Assembly (NCBI GenBank): GCA_020850355.1
Contig: JADZEX010000050.1
Span: 1-64,000, forward strand
Origin: Fimbriimonadaceae bacterium
Lineage (GTDB): Bacteria; Armatimonadota; UBA10988
DNA: 64,000 nucleotides
Reading direction: 5' to 3'
This document shows positions 1 to 8,887 of the stretch, piece after piece (within the stretch, counting starts at the first letter, position 1; every line of letters starts with the position of its first letter). The notes beneath the pieces are model-generated. The model did no database searches. It had not been told where the DNA came from and saw only the letters and a program-made list of their open reading frames with translations. The position numbers and the translations under genes were made by a program.

Positions 1-1144
1 CCAGCAGCGCCGTCGCCGCGCCGGCCACCGCCGCCAGCAACTGGTCCTGTCGCGCCCGCGCGTCTTGGGCCGTCACGCGGGCCGCGGCTTCCAGTTGCGC
101 CCGCCGCAGCAGCGCAGCGTTGTGCCGCCAGACCAGCACCTGACGCGCCGCCAGCAGCAGGTAGAATAGGGTGGCGCCGACACCCAGCCGGAAGACCGCA
201 CTGCTCCAGGTGTGCTCGATGGTCGTGGCGAGCAGCAGCAGTGGCACCAGGCCGGCCACCAGCGGCACCCAGCGCCGCGCCGCGCCCAGCCAGCGCGGCG
301 GCTCCACCGGCTCGACGGCCGGCCGCTGGGCCGCTCGCAGCTCCTGCCAGGCGGCCGAGCCGAAGGCCAGGAAGCCGACCTGCCAGAGCCAATCCAGCAG
401 GCCGCCGTCGGGCGCCGTGCCCTGCTGGGCCTGGACCCACAAGAAGCTGAGATCGGCCACCGCGCCGGCCACGGCGCCGAGCACGAGATGCCGGACGGCG
501 CTCGCCGTGCGCAGCGCGGAGGGCTGCCAGAGCAGGTGCAGGCAGGCGTAGAGCAGCAGCAGGTCGAGCATGGGATAGAGCGCCGCGACCGCCGTCGCCA
601 GCGTCACCGGAGCGCCCGGCGGCTGCAGTTGCCGTAACACCAGTTCGACCACCCCGACCCCGGCTGCGACCACCACCAGCAGGTAGTCGAGCACCAGCCG
701 GGCCCGCTCGGCACGGCCGGCAGCCGGCAGAGCCAGCCGCAGCAGCGCCGCCGCGGTCAGCAGGTAGAAGGCCACGAAACAGGCATCGGCGCTCGACGGA
801 AACGGCTCGCGGCCGGCCAACAGCAGCAATCCGGCCCAGATCAGATTGCCGGCCCAGGCCGCTGTCAAGCCAGCGGCCAGCAGGGCCCAGCCACCCCAGC
901 CCAGGTCACCCCGCCGCCGCGCCGCGCGGGCCTGCCCGGCCGTCAGCCCCGCCGCCAGCCCGGAGCCCAGCACGATGCTCAGGTTGGTGAGCCACGACAT
1001 GGTCCGCGAGGCCGGCTCGCTGAACGGAATCAGAGCGGCCTGGAAGCCCAGCAGGAGGCACGCCAGCCACGGCCACGGCAGGATCCGCGGACCTGCCGCG
1101 ACAGGGCCTTCCAGAGCCTCAGTCGTCTGGGCGATCGGTCGCAT
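1..1144 (-). CDS. Membrane sensor protein, N-terminal part (C-terminus beyond window)
   Basis: An open frame read on the minus strand from ATG at 1144 runs off the left edge, giving 381 complete codons with no stop. The translation is dominated by about eight to nine hydrophobic segments alternating with short Arg-rich loops. Around residue 113 it reads FPSSADACFVAFYLL, resembling the P-S-x-A-D-x-x-(Y/F)-x-x-F-Y pattern common in the multi-TM sensory domain of diguanylate cyclases and histidine kinases. After the last TM segment comes an amphipathic stretch (residues about 345-381) rich in Arg, Gln and Ala, ending in LLAAVAGAATALL, which looks like the start of a cytoplasmic signalling domain. 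I infer a membrane signal-transduction protein; the output domain lies outside the window. Confidence 0.7.
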   Translation of the reverse strand, partial: MRPIAQTTEALEGPVAAGPRILPWPWLACLLLGFQAALIPFSEPASRTMSWLTNLSIVLGSGLAAGLTAGQARAARRRGDLGWGGWALLAAGLTAAWAGNLIWAGLLLLAGREPFPSSADACFVAFYLLTAAALLRLALPAAGRAERARLVLDYLLVVVAAGVGVVELVLRQLQPPGAPVTLATAVAALYPMLDLLLLYACLHLLWQPSALRTASAVRHLVLGAVAGAVADLSFLWVQAQQGTAPDGGLLDWLWQVGFLAFGSAAWQELRAAQRPAVEPVEPPRWLGAARRWVPLVAGLVPLLLLATTIEHTWSSAVFRLGVGATLFYLLLAARQVLVWRHNAALLRRAQLEAAARVTAQDARARQDQLLAAVAGAATALL

Positions 1145-1235
1145 GTCAGCCTATCGTCAGCCCGCTGGTCGGACATAGCGGACCACGACAACATGCGCCC
1201 AGCGGCGCGTCAGGTTCGGGTCAACTGGCGGTCGG

Positions 1236-1904
1236 TCAGCCCTCAGCGGCCGGCTGCGCGGCGGCGTCGGCCGGCTTGGCCGCCGCCGCCGGCGCGCTGA
1301 TCGTGAAGCTGCTGGCAATCGCCTCGAAGGTCGGCCGGGCCTTCACGAACTCCTGCGGCGAGGTGGCGCAGGTGATCACCGCGGCCTGGTCGCCACTCAA
1401 CAGAAACCAGGCGATCGCCTGCACCGGCCGGTTGCCGGAGCGGTAGGTCGTCAGCAGATACTTGGCTTCCTGGCCGGCCAGCGTCGTGTCGCCAGCGGAG
1501 GCCTCTTTGTAGAGCTGGATCGCCCCACTGAGGTTGCGGCGGCTGGCGTCGAAGTAGCCCGCCAGCGTGGTCCCGGCGGGGATCGTCTCCAGCACGACGT
1601 TGGCGGTCGGCATCGTGCCGCCGGTCGTCGCGGCCGGTCCGACGAAGGCAATCGCCGTGCCGAAGTAGTTCTCCAAGGGCTGCCAGCGCAGCGGATAGCC
1701 GATGCTGAAGCCGCGGTCCGGGTTGGCGAACTGCTTCAGCGGCACCGCCGGATTGGCCGCCGGCTGGCCCTTGCTGGCGGCGGCGTCGGCCGCCGCGTCC
1801 GTCGCCGGAGCGGCCTTGGTCGGTGCGGCCGGCTGGCCGCAGCCCGTCAGCCCCAGCACCACCGCCATGCCCCCCACCGCCGCCAGGCATCGCCACTGCC
1901 GCAT
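1236..1904 (-). CDS. Secreted lipoprotein, PsbP/DUF1795-like
   Basis: This is a 222-residue protein. The start at 1904 was chosen because GGGGAGGA lies just upstream and a signal peptide follows directly; longer in-frame starts only add low-complexity residues. The lipobox LTGC lies near residues 18-21, so the mature protein should be a lipid-anchored Cys. An Ala/Pro-rich linker follows (to about residue 55), then a compact domain beginning FANPDRGFSIGYPLRW. That resembles the GFSI-x-YP-x-x-W opening of PsbP-like/DUF1795 domains. The tail is again Ala/Pro-rich. It is divergent from the amidohydrolase at 2023. The function is unknown; the fold assignment is by motif only. Confidence 0.75.
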   Translation of the reverse strand: MRQWRCLAAVGGMAVVLGLTGCGQPAAPTKAAPATDAAADAAASKGQPAANPAVPLKQFANPDRGFSIGYPLRWQPLENYFGTAIAFVGPAATTGGTMPTANVVLETIPAGTTLAGYFDASRRNLSGAIQLYKEASAGDTTLAGQEAKYLLTTYRSGNRPVQAIAWFLLSGDQAAVITCATSPQEFVKARPTFEAIASSFTISAPAAAAKPADAAAQPAAEG

Positions 1905-1974
1905 TGTGCCATCCTCCCCGATCAGGCCCTTACTGTAACACATTCGCGCCGCGGCTGCCCGGCCGGCTGCTGCC

Positions 1975-2003
1975 TTGACGCCGCCTGAGCCCCGCCCTAC
2001 CAT
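1975..2003 (+). promoter_or_regulatory. Candidate sigma-70-type promoter for the amidohydrolase
   Basis: TTGACG at 1975-1980 and TACCAT at 1998-2003 are separated by exactly 17 bases. Transcription would begin near 2010, leaving a leader of only about 13 nt that opens with GAGGGAG, the Shine-Dalgarno of the GTG start at 2023. The -35 is identical to those at 3407 and 8813. The -10 is weak and the very short leader is a reason for doubt. Confidence 0.4.
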
Positions 2004-2022
2004 GCCGCCGAGGGAGCGAACG

Positions 2023-3318
2023 GTGAGCGATCTGCGCCTCGTCGGCGGCACGGTGGTCTGTCTCGATGCGGCGCGCCGCATCCTGCTCAACGGCGAGGTC
2101 GGCTGCAGCGCTGGCCGGATCGACTACGTCGGCCCCGCCCGTCCCGAGGCTGCGGGCAGCATCGTCGATTGCCGCGGCAAGGCGCTGCTGCCGGGCCTGG
2201 TCAACGCCCACACCCACGCCGCGATGACCCTGCTGCGGTCGTACGCCGACGACATGCCGTTGCAGCCGTGGCTCGAAACCCGGATCTGGCCCGTCGAGGC
2301 CCACCTCCGGCCGGAGGACGTCTACTGGGGCACCCAACTGGCGGCCCTGGAGATGGTCCGCGCCGGCGTGACCTGCTTCCACGACATGTACTGGCACGCC
2401 CCCGAAGCCAGCCGCGCCGGCCTCGAGGCCGGCCTGCGAGTGGCCCCGTCGGGCGTCCTGATCGGTCTGCTACCGACCTCCGACGCGATGTTGTCCGAGG
2501 CGATCGACTTCGTCGACGCCTGCCTCGCCGCCCCACACCCCCGCCGCCACGTGCGCTTCGGGCCGCACGCCCCGTACACCGTGCCCGACGCCTACCTTGA
2601 AAAGGTAATCGCCGCGGCCGCCGAGCGCCACGTACCGGTCCACATCCACCTCGCCGAAACGGCCAAGGAGATCCACGACAGCATCGCGGCCCACGGCGAG
2701 CCGACCGTCCGCCACATGCACCGCGTCGGGCTGTTTGAGGTGACCACCTGCGCGGCGCATTGCGTGCACCTGGAACCCGACGAGCTGGAGCTGCTGGCGG
2801 CCAAACAGGTTGGGGTGCTGGCCAGCCACACCAGCAACCTCAAGCTCGGCTGCGGCATCATCGCGCTGCCCGACCTGCTGGCCGCCGGAGCGGTGGTCGG
2901 CCTCGGCACCGACGGCACCGCCTCCAACAACAACCTGGACATCCTCGAAGAAGCCCGCCTGGCCGCCCTGCTGCACAAGGGCGTCCGCCGCGACGCCACC
3001 CTGGTAACCGCCTGGGAAGCCCTCGAACTGGCCACCTGGCGCGGCGCCCAGGCGATCGGCCTGCCCGACCTGGGACGCCTCACCGTCGGCTACCGCGCCG
3101 ACCTGATCGCCGTCGACCTCTCCGCCCCCCACCTCTGCCCCGGCACCAACGTCGTCAGCGACCTGGTCTACGCCGCCCAGGCCAGCGACGTCACCGACAT
3201 GTATGTCGGAGGCGCCCCCGTGATGCGCGACCGGCAGATCCTCACGCTCGACCAACCCGCCGTCCTGGCCAAAGCCCGCGAAGCGGCCCAACGGTTGATC
3301 CGCCTCGCCGCCAGTTAA
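2023..3318 (+). CDS. Amidohydrolase, MTA/SAH deaminase-like (MtaD/TrzN family)
   Basis: This is a 431-residue metal-dependent hydrolase. It begins SDLRLVGGTVVCLD, the usual N-terminal beta-sandwich start. The metal site is visible: NAHTHAAM (H63, H65), HIHLAE, HCVHL, and GTDGTASNNNLD near the C-terminal third. The stretch SHTSNLKLGCG followed by LGTDG is characteristic of the subgroup that deaminates S-adenosylhomocysteine, methylthioadenosine or related purines, and of TrzN-type amidohydrolases. The GTG start at 2023 follows GAGGGAG with six bases of spacing. An ATG at 2002 is in frame but sits inside the candidate -10 and lacks a ribosome site. The protein is cytoplasmic. Exact substrate cannot be told from sequence. 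Confidence 0.85.
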   Translation: MSDLRLVGGTVVCLDAARRILLNGEVGCSAGRIDYVGPARPEAAGSIVDCRGKALLPGLVNAHTHAAMTLLRSYADDMPLQPWLETRIWPVEAHLRPEDVYWGTQLAALEMVRAGVTCFHDMYWHAPEASRAGLEAGLRVAPSGVLIGLLPTSDAMLSEAIDFVDACLAAPHPRRHVRFGPHAPYTVPDAYLEKVIAAAAERHVPVHIHLAETAKEIHDSIAAHGEPTVRHMHRVGLFEVTTCAAHCVHLEPDELELLAAKQVGVLASHTSNLKLGCGIIALPDLLAAGAVVGLGTDGTASNNNLDILEEARLAALLHKGVRRDATLVTAWEALELATWRGAQAIGLPDLGRLTVGYRADLIAVDLSAPHLCPGTNVVSDLVYAAQASDVTDMYVGGAPVMRDRQILTLDQPAVLAKAREAAQRLIRLAAS

Positions 3319-3406
3319 GCCAACGGCCCCGCAACGCGACTCCAAACTCGTCGCGACGCTGCAGTAGGAGCTTTGCGGAGCTGTTGCCAAGAGTCTGGGA
3401 CTCCCC

Positions 3407-3436
3407 TTGACGCCCGGCGAGGGGTTGTGTTATACC
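3407..3436 (+). promoter_or_regulatory. Promoter of the secretin-like gene (shared motif)
   Basis: TTGACG (3407-3412), an 18-base spacer, then TATACC (3431-3436). The stretch from about 3401 to 3440 nearly repeats at 8807-8845. The common core is CCCCTTGACGC-CGGCGAG with TTGTGTTAT before the -10. A perfect inverted repeat GAGTC-TGG-GACTC (3391-3403) abuts the -35; it is not preserved at the second copy. The leader would be about 40 nt. Confidence 0.7.
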
Positions 3437-3483
3437 ATCGCCCAGCGGCAACCCACCGTTCCGCCGCCAGACAGGGGACTGCA

Positions 3484-6400
3484 GTGAAGCGCGCGCAATG
3501 GGTGCTGGCGGTGTGGGTGGCTGGGTTGTTGGGTACGACGGCTGGCGGTGCGACCGTCGAGGAACTCAAGGCCGCGACCGCGGCTCTCACCAAGGCTCGC
3601 GAGGAAGCCAAGGTGTGGCAGGACGCGCTGGCCGCCGCTGCCCCGGCGCTGGCCGCAGTCAAGCTCCAGGACCCACCCGGCAAGACCGTGACGGCGGTCG
3701 CCGAGGCCCTCCAGACCACCGCCAAGCTGCCGGCGGCCGAGGCGGTGACCAGGCGCGTCGGCGAGTTGAAGCCGGGCGAGGGGCTGCACCGCAAGCTCAC
3801 CGATGCGCAGCCGACGGCCGAGGACCGTAAGAAGCCTGCGTGGGAGGCGCCAGCGGTCGCCGCCGAAGCCGAGTTGGCGCTCTTCGCGGCCAGTCCGAAG
3901 CCGGGCGAAGCGCTGCAGACCGCCCGGGATGGCTACCAGACGGCTCGCGACGCCTGCTCGGCGACGCTCACCAAGGCGCTGCAGGCGTGGGCCAAGTCGT
4001 TCGAAGACCTCGCGGCGAAGCCACCGGATGGCGCCACCTGGCTGCCGAAGCTGGGGGCACGGCTCGCCGGGCTGCTGGCGCTGGAGCAGCAGCGGGTCAC
4101 CGTCAACGAGCTGGTCACCCGGTTCAATAAGCTGCAGCCGAGTCCCGCGGTGTCCGCGGAGAACGACCTTTGGAAGCCAGCCGCGGCAGCCGTGACGGCG
4201 GTGGCACCGACGCTCGAAGCGATCAGCACCTACCTCCAGACGGAGGCCACCAAGGGGCAGCAACTGGCGGCTACGTTCCAGCAGTCGCCGCGCGCGGCGG
4301 CGGCGGCGGCCGTCGAGTGGTTGCACCAGGCCCTGACCGCGAAGGCCGCCGTGGCGACGTTGCGAGCGACGCTGGCCGATTGCTGGTCGGCCTGGCAGCA
4401 GGGCGAGCTGGCCAAGGAGGTCGCCGCCCAGCAGCGTGCGGACGCCACCCTGAAACAGTCGGTGGCGCGCCTGATGTTCGAGCACGAGGTGCTCTCTGAC
4501 GCGATCTCCGGGGCGCACGACGGCTGGGTCACCGCCGCGATTGACCTGTACTACTTCGACAGCGTGGCCCGGCTGATGAAGACGTTGCGGCCCGACTTCG
4601 AACCGAGCGAGCCGGCCGACCAACTGGAGACCGCTGCGCGCCAGGCCCGCCAGGCCTTGCTGGAGGCCCAACTGGGACAGGCCGACCTGTACCGCAATCT
4701 GGTCACCGCCCGGCGCCGCCTGGAGGAGCATCTCGACGAGCTGGCCGCCCAGACCCGCTGGGCCGCCAACCGCACGGGCTTGGACAGCTATCTCAAGAGC
4801 CTCAAGAAACGCCTCGAGACCCAGCGCTCCGACGCCACCGACGAGGCGCTGAAGGGCGACTTGGACCGGGCGATCCAGCGGATCGACGCGGCGGTCGAGG
4901 AGCTCGGCGTGCCGAACGCCACCCCACCGGGTGGGTCCACCACGACCGGCCAGACAACGTCAGAGTCCGGGACGACCGCGCCAGCGGCGCCGGCGGCAGA
5001 GGCCCCTACGCCGGCGACGCCCGCGCCAGCGCCGACCCCGCCGGCGGCCGCGCCGCCCAGCAATACCGCGGACTCCGACCGCGCCAGCCTCGACCAGGCG
5101 GTCTCCGACTATCAGCAGGCGGTGCGTTACCTGGTGGGCCTTGACACCAAGATGGCCGAACTGCGTCGCGCCACGGTGAGGGCAGCTTGGGCGGCTTTGG
5201 AGGCCGCCTCGGCCGTGCGCGACCAGCGCACGCTGTGGATTGCCGATGCCACCGCGCTCAGTCCAGACCCCCTCCGACGTTGCCGGATCAGCGCCCAGCC
5301 TGACAGTCGCCGGCTGATCGTCCGCGGCATGCCGCTCGACGTCACCGCCGCGCGCGACATCATCAATGCCGTCGATGTCCCGCAGCCGCAGGCCTTGCTG
5401 ACCATCTGGAACATCAGCCTGGCCGGCCAGGCCGACCATGGCGGCACCGACTTCAGCCGTTTCAATGCCGCACTGCGGGAAGTCGATGCGCTGGTCGCCG
5501 ACCGTGGCAACTGGGTCCGCGCTGCCGTCGGTGAACTGCAACAGAGCCTCTACGAAGCGATCCACCTCTACGCGGAATGCTGGGCCCGCTCTCTACGCGC
5601 ACCTCAGGCTGGCGATGCCGTAGACGACGAGGCGCTGCGTTGGGCGCGGTACAGCGTCTATCCCGAGGAAGTCACCCGCCGCCTGGGACTGGTGCAATTG
5701 GGCGAGGCCGGTGCGAATGGGCCAGCGACGCTCGCGCAACTGGTCAAGCAGCCGAGCCTCGCGCAGACGCGCGAACCGGCTCTCAGCCGCCTCCTGTTGC
5801 CCGATCCCCTGGCGACTCCAACCCTCGGCGAGATGCTGACGGTCCTGGCGCTCTGCCGGCCTGAGGTCCGTGATCTGGTGCTGGCAGCGTTCCAGGACCG
5901 GCTGGAGGCCAAAGCCAACGGGCCGCGGACGGTCTACCTGGCACCCGATCCCTACCCCTTCCACGGCCGCGTCTACCGGCCGGACGAGGAGGCCAAACCG
6001 ACCTGGGTCGACCGGCCCTCCAAGCCCGGCCAGTGGTTCCCGAACCTCCAGGCCGCGGTGCGCCAGGCGCCGGTGGTGCCAGGCGAGGCGCGCCGCTGGC
6101 AGGATCTGCTACGCCTGCAGTGGGCCCTGCGTGAGCTGGAGGAACTGCGGAGTGGCCTCACCGCCGACAATCTGCAGCCCACGCTGGCGCGGCTGACGGC
6201 CATCTACGGCGCATTGCGGCAGAGCCGGGCGACGACGGCAGCGGCCTGGCCGGACACCGATCTCGAGGGTTGTCGGCGGGCGGTGGCGGCCCAACCGAAT
6301 GCTGTGGATAGTGTCTCGAAAGCGCTGGAGGTCGCGTCCGCCAGGCTGGACGGCGCCACCCGGAACTACCGCCCCGTCGCCCCCAGCGCCGTCACGCCGG

Positions 6401-8574
6401 CCCAGAGCGAGTTGGTGATGGCCATCCAGCGCGCGGCCTTGCGACGCGTGCATGGGCGGCTCGATGTGCTGGTGAGTTACTGGCACCGCTTGCAGCACGT
6501 CCCGCTGTCGATGACCGCGCAACGGGTGCAGGCCGAGGCGCTGGAGATCAGCAACTGGTACTGGTCGCAGCCCAACTTGCGACCCGACGTCGGGCCGGGC
6601 GCGCCGGTGACGGCCGATCCGCGGACCGAGATGGCGGCCTTGGCGACCCTCTTGCATCCCAACGAGGCCGACCCCCGGACCTGGATCCACTACCGCATCA
6701 CCGGCGCCTCGGCCAACGCCCGCATTGCCGCCGCCGACGAACTGATCAAGGGGCTGGTGACCGCCTTCGACGCCGATGTCGAGCAGCACTTCGGACGCCC
6801 GATGCTGAAGGCTTTGGACGCCCACTTGCGGCGTTGTCGGCTGAACGTCGGGATCATGCAGCGGCAGTCGGTGCTGACCACCAACCGGGTGCTGGCCCAC
6901 ACCGAGGGCCAGGCCAGCGCTGCGTTGACGATTGGCCAGGAAACCGATGTGTTGCAGGCCGCCACGCAGTACGGCATGCTGGCGCTGAGCGCCCAAACCG
7001 GCAACCTGCTGCAGTTGCTCAGCACCTTGACCAGGCAGGAGCCGGCCAAGGAACCGCGCGCGGACGTCTATGCGGTGACGCCGTCCAGCACCTTCCAGGT
7101 GACCCCAGTGGTCGACCCCAGCGGCCAGGCGTTGCGCTTCCGCTTCGACCACCTCTACCTCAACCCCGTCGCCCAGGCCGATGGCAGTGTCTCGCCCGAA
7201 CTGCCCCGGGTGGAGCGCCACTCGGTCAGCACCGAAGTGCAGGTCAGCAATCTCGAGATGCGCGAGGTGGCGCGGTTCGAATCGAACGTCCGCCTGGGCA
7301 TCCCCAGCAAGCGCTCCGGCGGGTTGCCGATCTTCAAGGACATCCCGGTCCTCAACGAACTGCCGCTGATCGGCTGGTTCAGCCGCCGCTGGGGCAAGGC
7401 CGGGGTGGTCCAGGAGAACCTGGTCCTAGCCCAGACGACGATCTACCCGACGATCCTCGAAATGAGCGCGCTGCTCACGCCAACCGTGGACATCGAGCGG
7501 ATCCAACTGCCGCCAGCAACCACGCCGCCGGCCGCCGGCAGCGCCAGCGCTGCCACGCTCACCACGCTCTTCCCAGCAGCCACCGGCCTGCTGCGCTCGT
7601 GGGACCAGGCCGCCGGGCGTGGCTTGCTGGAGTACAGCCAGGACGGTGTCGTCTACACGGCCAGCTTCACGGCGGGCAGTCTGGCCAAGGACGACGGCGG
7701 ACTGGCAGCCCAACTCGCCGCGACCGGCTCTTTCAAGACGCGACCGCCCGGCGACCCGGGCATTGCGCGGCTGGTGCGTTGCGTGATCACCCAGGACGCT
7801 GGCGGTACGGTGCAGGCCAGCGACCTGGCGTTCTCGTGGACCGACGCTACGTTGACGGCCAAGGCTGGACAAGCACGCTGTAGCATCACCGCCGGCCCGC
7901 AGGGCCTGGTGGTGAAGCCATCCGACGTAGTCCTGGGCGACCTGCTGCTGGCAGCCCTGCTCCGCGAACCGCGGTTCCAGCTCACCTCTCCAGCCAACGC
8001 AACTGCCGTCGTGATCTTCCGCGGTGGCCAGTGGGCCGTGGTGGGACTGCGGCTGAAAGGGGGGCCCGACACTGTGGTGCTACCCGACCACACCGGCCGC
8101 ATCACGGTGTGGGACCGCGGCGCTGCCAAAGGAGCCGTCACGCTGACAATCGGTGGACAGTCGTACACCGCGAGCTTCGTAGGCAAGGATGTCGCCGGAG
8201 ACAGCGCCGGCCTGGGCACCCAGCTTGACGGCACAACCTCCTACCAGGCCGCGGCTGGGATGCAACCCGGCTTCGACCGGGCCGTGCGGATGAACGTCAA
8301 GTACTCCTCGAAGGACGAGATCAAGGTCGCAGCGCTCGGCTTCGAGTGGGTCAGCGGGACGCTCCGCCGGATCCAGGCGCACGACCCGCCGTTGCTCACG
8401 GCCCCCGGCCTGTGGCGGGGCGAACAGGCCGTCCGGCCGGCCAAGCCGCTGGTCGGCAACCACCCCAAGTCAGATGAAGTCGGAGCCGGCTCTGTTTTCG
8501 AGCCGATGGACGTCAAGGCGGCGCTGGCCTTCGTGAACTCGGAGTGGCGGCTGGTCGGGCTGAACCAGCCGTAG
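3484..8574 (+). CDS. Very large secreted protein with a secretin-like segment, function unknown
   Basis: This is a 1696-residue protein. The GTG start at 3484 follows AGGGG and opens with a signal peptide (KRAQWVLAVWVAGLLGTTAGG). Residues to about 560 are Ala-rich, helical and probably coiled coil, followed by a Pro/Ala/Thr linker (about 480-530). Near residue 605 SRRLIVRGMPLDVTAARDII resembles a secretin N-domain (NolW type). Near 1250-1320, GGLPIFKDIPVLNELPLIG with a preceding VQVSNLEMREVARF matches the closing part of the secretin pore domain, though the usual core repeats in between are not recognisable to me. The C-terminal ~370 residues hold two related segments (G-x-x-x-x-WD...YTASF...D-x-x-GL-x-x-QL). 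I infer an outer-membrane or periplasmic assembly protein; whether it forms a secretin ring is unproven. Confidence 0.7.
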   Translation: MKRAQWVLAVWVAGLLGTTAGGATVEELKAATAALTKAREEAKVWQDALAAAAPALAAVKLQDPPGKTVTAVAEALQTTAKLPAAEAVTRRVGELKPGEGLHRKLTDAQPTAEDRKKPAWEAPAVAAEAELALFAASPKPGEALQTARDGYQTARDACSATLTKALQAWAKSFEDLAAKPPDGATWLPKLGARLAGLLALEQQRVTVNELVTRFNKLQPSPAVSAENDLWKPAAAAVTAVAPTLEAISTYLQTEATKGQQLAATFQQSPRAAAAAAVEWLHQALTAKAAVATLRATLADCWSAWQQGELAKEVAAQQRADATLKQSVARLMFEHEVLSDAISGAHDGWVTAAIDLYYFDSVARLMKTLRPDFEPSEPADQLETAARQARQALLEAQLGQADLYRNLVTARRRLEEHLDELAAQTRWAANRTGLDSYLKSLKKRLETQRSDATDEALKGDLDRAIQRIDAAVEELGVPNATPPGGSTTTGQTTSESGTTAPAAPAAEAPTPATPAPAPTPPAAAPPSNTADSDRASLDQAVSDYQQAVRYLVGLDTKMAELRRATVRAAWAALEAASAVRDQRTLWIADATALSPDPLRRCRISAQPDSRRLIVRGMPLDVTAARDIINAVDVPQPQALLTIWNISLAGQADHGGTDFSRFNAALREVDALVADRGNWVRAAVGELQQSLYEAIHLYAECWARSLRAPQAGDAVDDEALRWARYSVYPEEVTRRLGLVQLGEAGANGPATLAQLVKQPSLAQTREPALSRLLLPDPLATPTLGEMLTVLALCRPEVRDLVLAAFQDRLEAKANGPRTVYLAPDPYPFHGRVYRPDEEAKPTWVDRPSKPGQWFPNLQAAVRQAPVVPGEARRWQDLLRLQWALRELEELRSGLTADNLQPTLARLTAIYGALRQSRATTAAAWPDTDLEGCRRAVAAQPNAVDSVSKALEVASARLDGATRNYRPVAPSAVTPAQSELVMAIQRAALRRVHGRLDVLVSYWHRLQHVPLSMTAQRVQAEALEISNWYWSQPNLRPDVGPGAPVTADPRTEMAALATLLHPNEADPRTWIHYRITGASANARIAAADELIKGLVTAFDADVEQHFGRPMLKALDAHLRRCRLNVGIMQRQSVLTTNRVLAHTEGQASAALTIGQETDVLQAATQYGMLALSAQTGNLLQLLSTLTRQEPAKEPRADVYAVTPSSTFQVTPVVDPSGQALRFRFDHLYLNPVAQADGSVSPELPRVERHSVSTEVQVSNLEMREVARFESNVRLGIPSKRSGGLPIFKDIPVLNELPLIGWFSRRWGKAGVVQENLVLAQTTIYPTILEMSALLTPTVDIERIQLPPATTPPAAGSASAATLTTLFPAATGLLRSWDQAAGRGLLEYSQDGVVYTASFTAGSLAKDDGGLAAQLAATGSFKTRPPGDPGIARLVRCVITQDAGGTVQASDLAFSWTDATLTAKAGQARCSITAGPQGLVVKPSDVVLGDLLLAALLREPRFQLTSPANATAVVIFRGGQWAVVGLRLKGGPDTVVLPDHTGRITVWDRGAAKGAVTLTIGGQSYTASFVGKDVAGDSAGLGTQLDGTTSYQAAAGMQPGFDRAVRMNVKYSSKDEIKVAALGFEWVSGTLRRIQAHDPPLLTAPGLWRGEQAVRPAKPLVGNHPKSDEVGAGSVFEPMDVKAALAFVNSEWRLVGLNQP

Positions 8575-8812
8575 CGCTGAGCACGCAGGGTGGGTTGGTT
8601 GGGCGGGCCTGGAGCGGCACTCCTGCGGCGGTCGCGGCGTGCCGCCGGCCGACTCTGGCGGCAGGCGGATATAGCCACATGCCGTGAAGCCGCATCACGA
8701 GTGGCCCAAGTGGTTGCACGGCGGGCCATCGCAGTGCCACATGCCTGATGAACACGTTGCGTAGCTTCAATGCAATACCTCTGTTGCGTCTTCCGAGACT
8801 CAGGGATTCCCC
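8575..8812. other. Intergenic stretch between the two secreted-protein genes
   Basis: There is no convincing open frame, terminator or RNA gene in this stretch. Its 3' end (from about 8797) begins the promoter block that is repeated from 3391. With 8813-8887 it forms the whole 313-base gap between the flanking genes. Confidence 0.5.
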
Positions 8813-8842
8813 TTGACGCTCGGCGAGCCATTGTGTTATGTC
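8813..8842 (+). promoter_or_regulatory. Promoter of the 627-residue partner gene (shared motif)
   Basis: TTGACG (8813-8818), an 18-base spacer and TATGTC (8837-8842). Flanking bases repeat those at 3407-3436: CCCCTTGACGC before the spacer, CGGCGAG inside it and TTGTGTTAT leading into the -10. The inferred leader is about 40 nt and ends in AGGAGG ahead of ATG 8888. Confidence 0.7.
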
Positions 8843-8887
8843 ATGCGCGTCGCTGGAAGAGGCCAGCGGACCGACAGGAGGGTGATC

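Noticed and set aside
7268-7285. GGTTCGAATC-like tRNA T-arm
   Set aside because: Lies inside the 1696-codon gene with no cloverleaf around it; chance match.
7155-7397. Small antisense open frame within the secretin-like gene
   Set aside because: No ribosome site and no coding character beyond GC bias.
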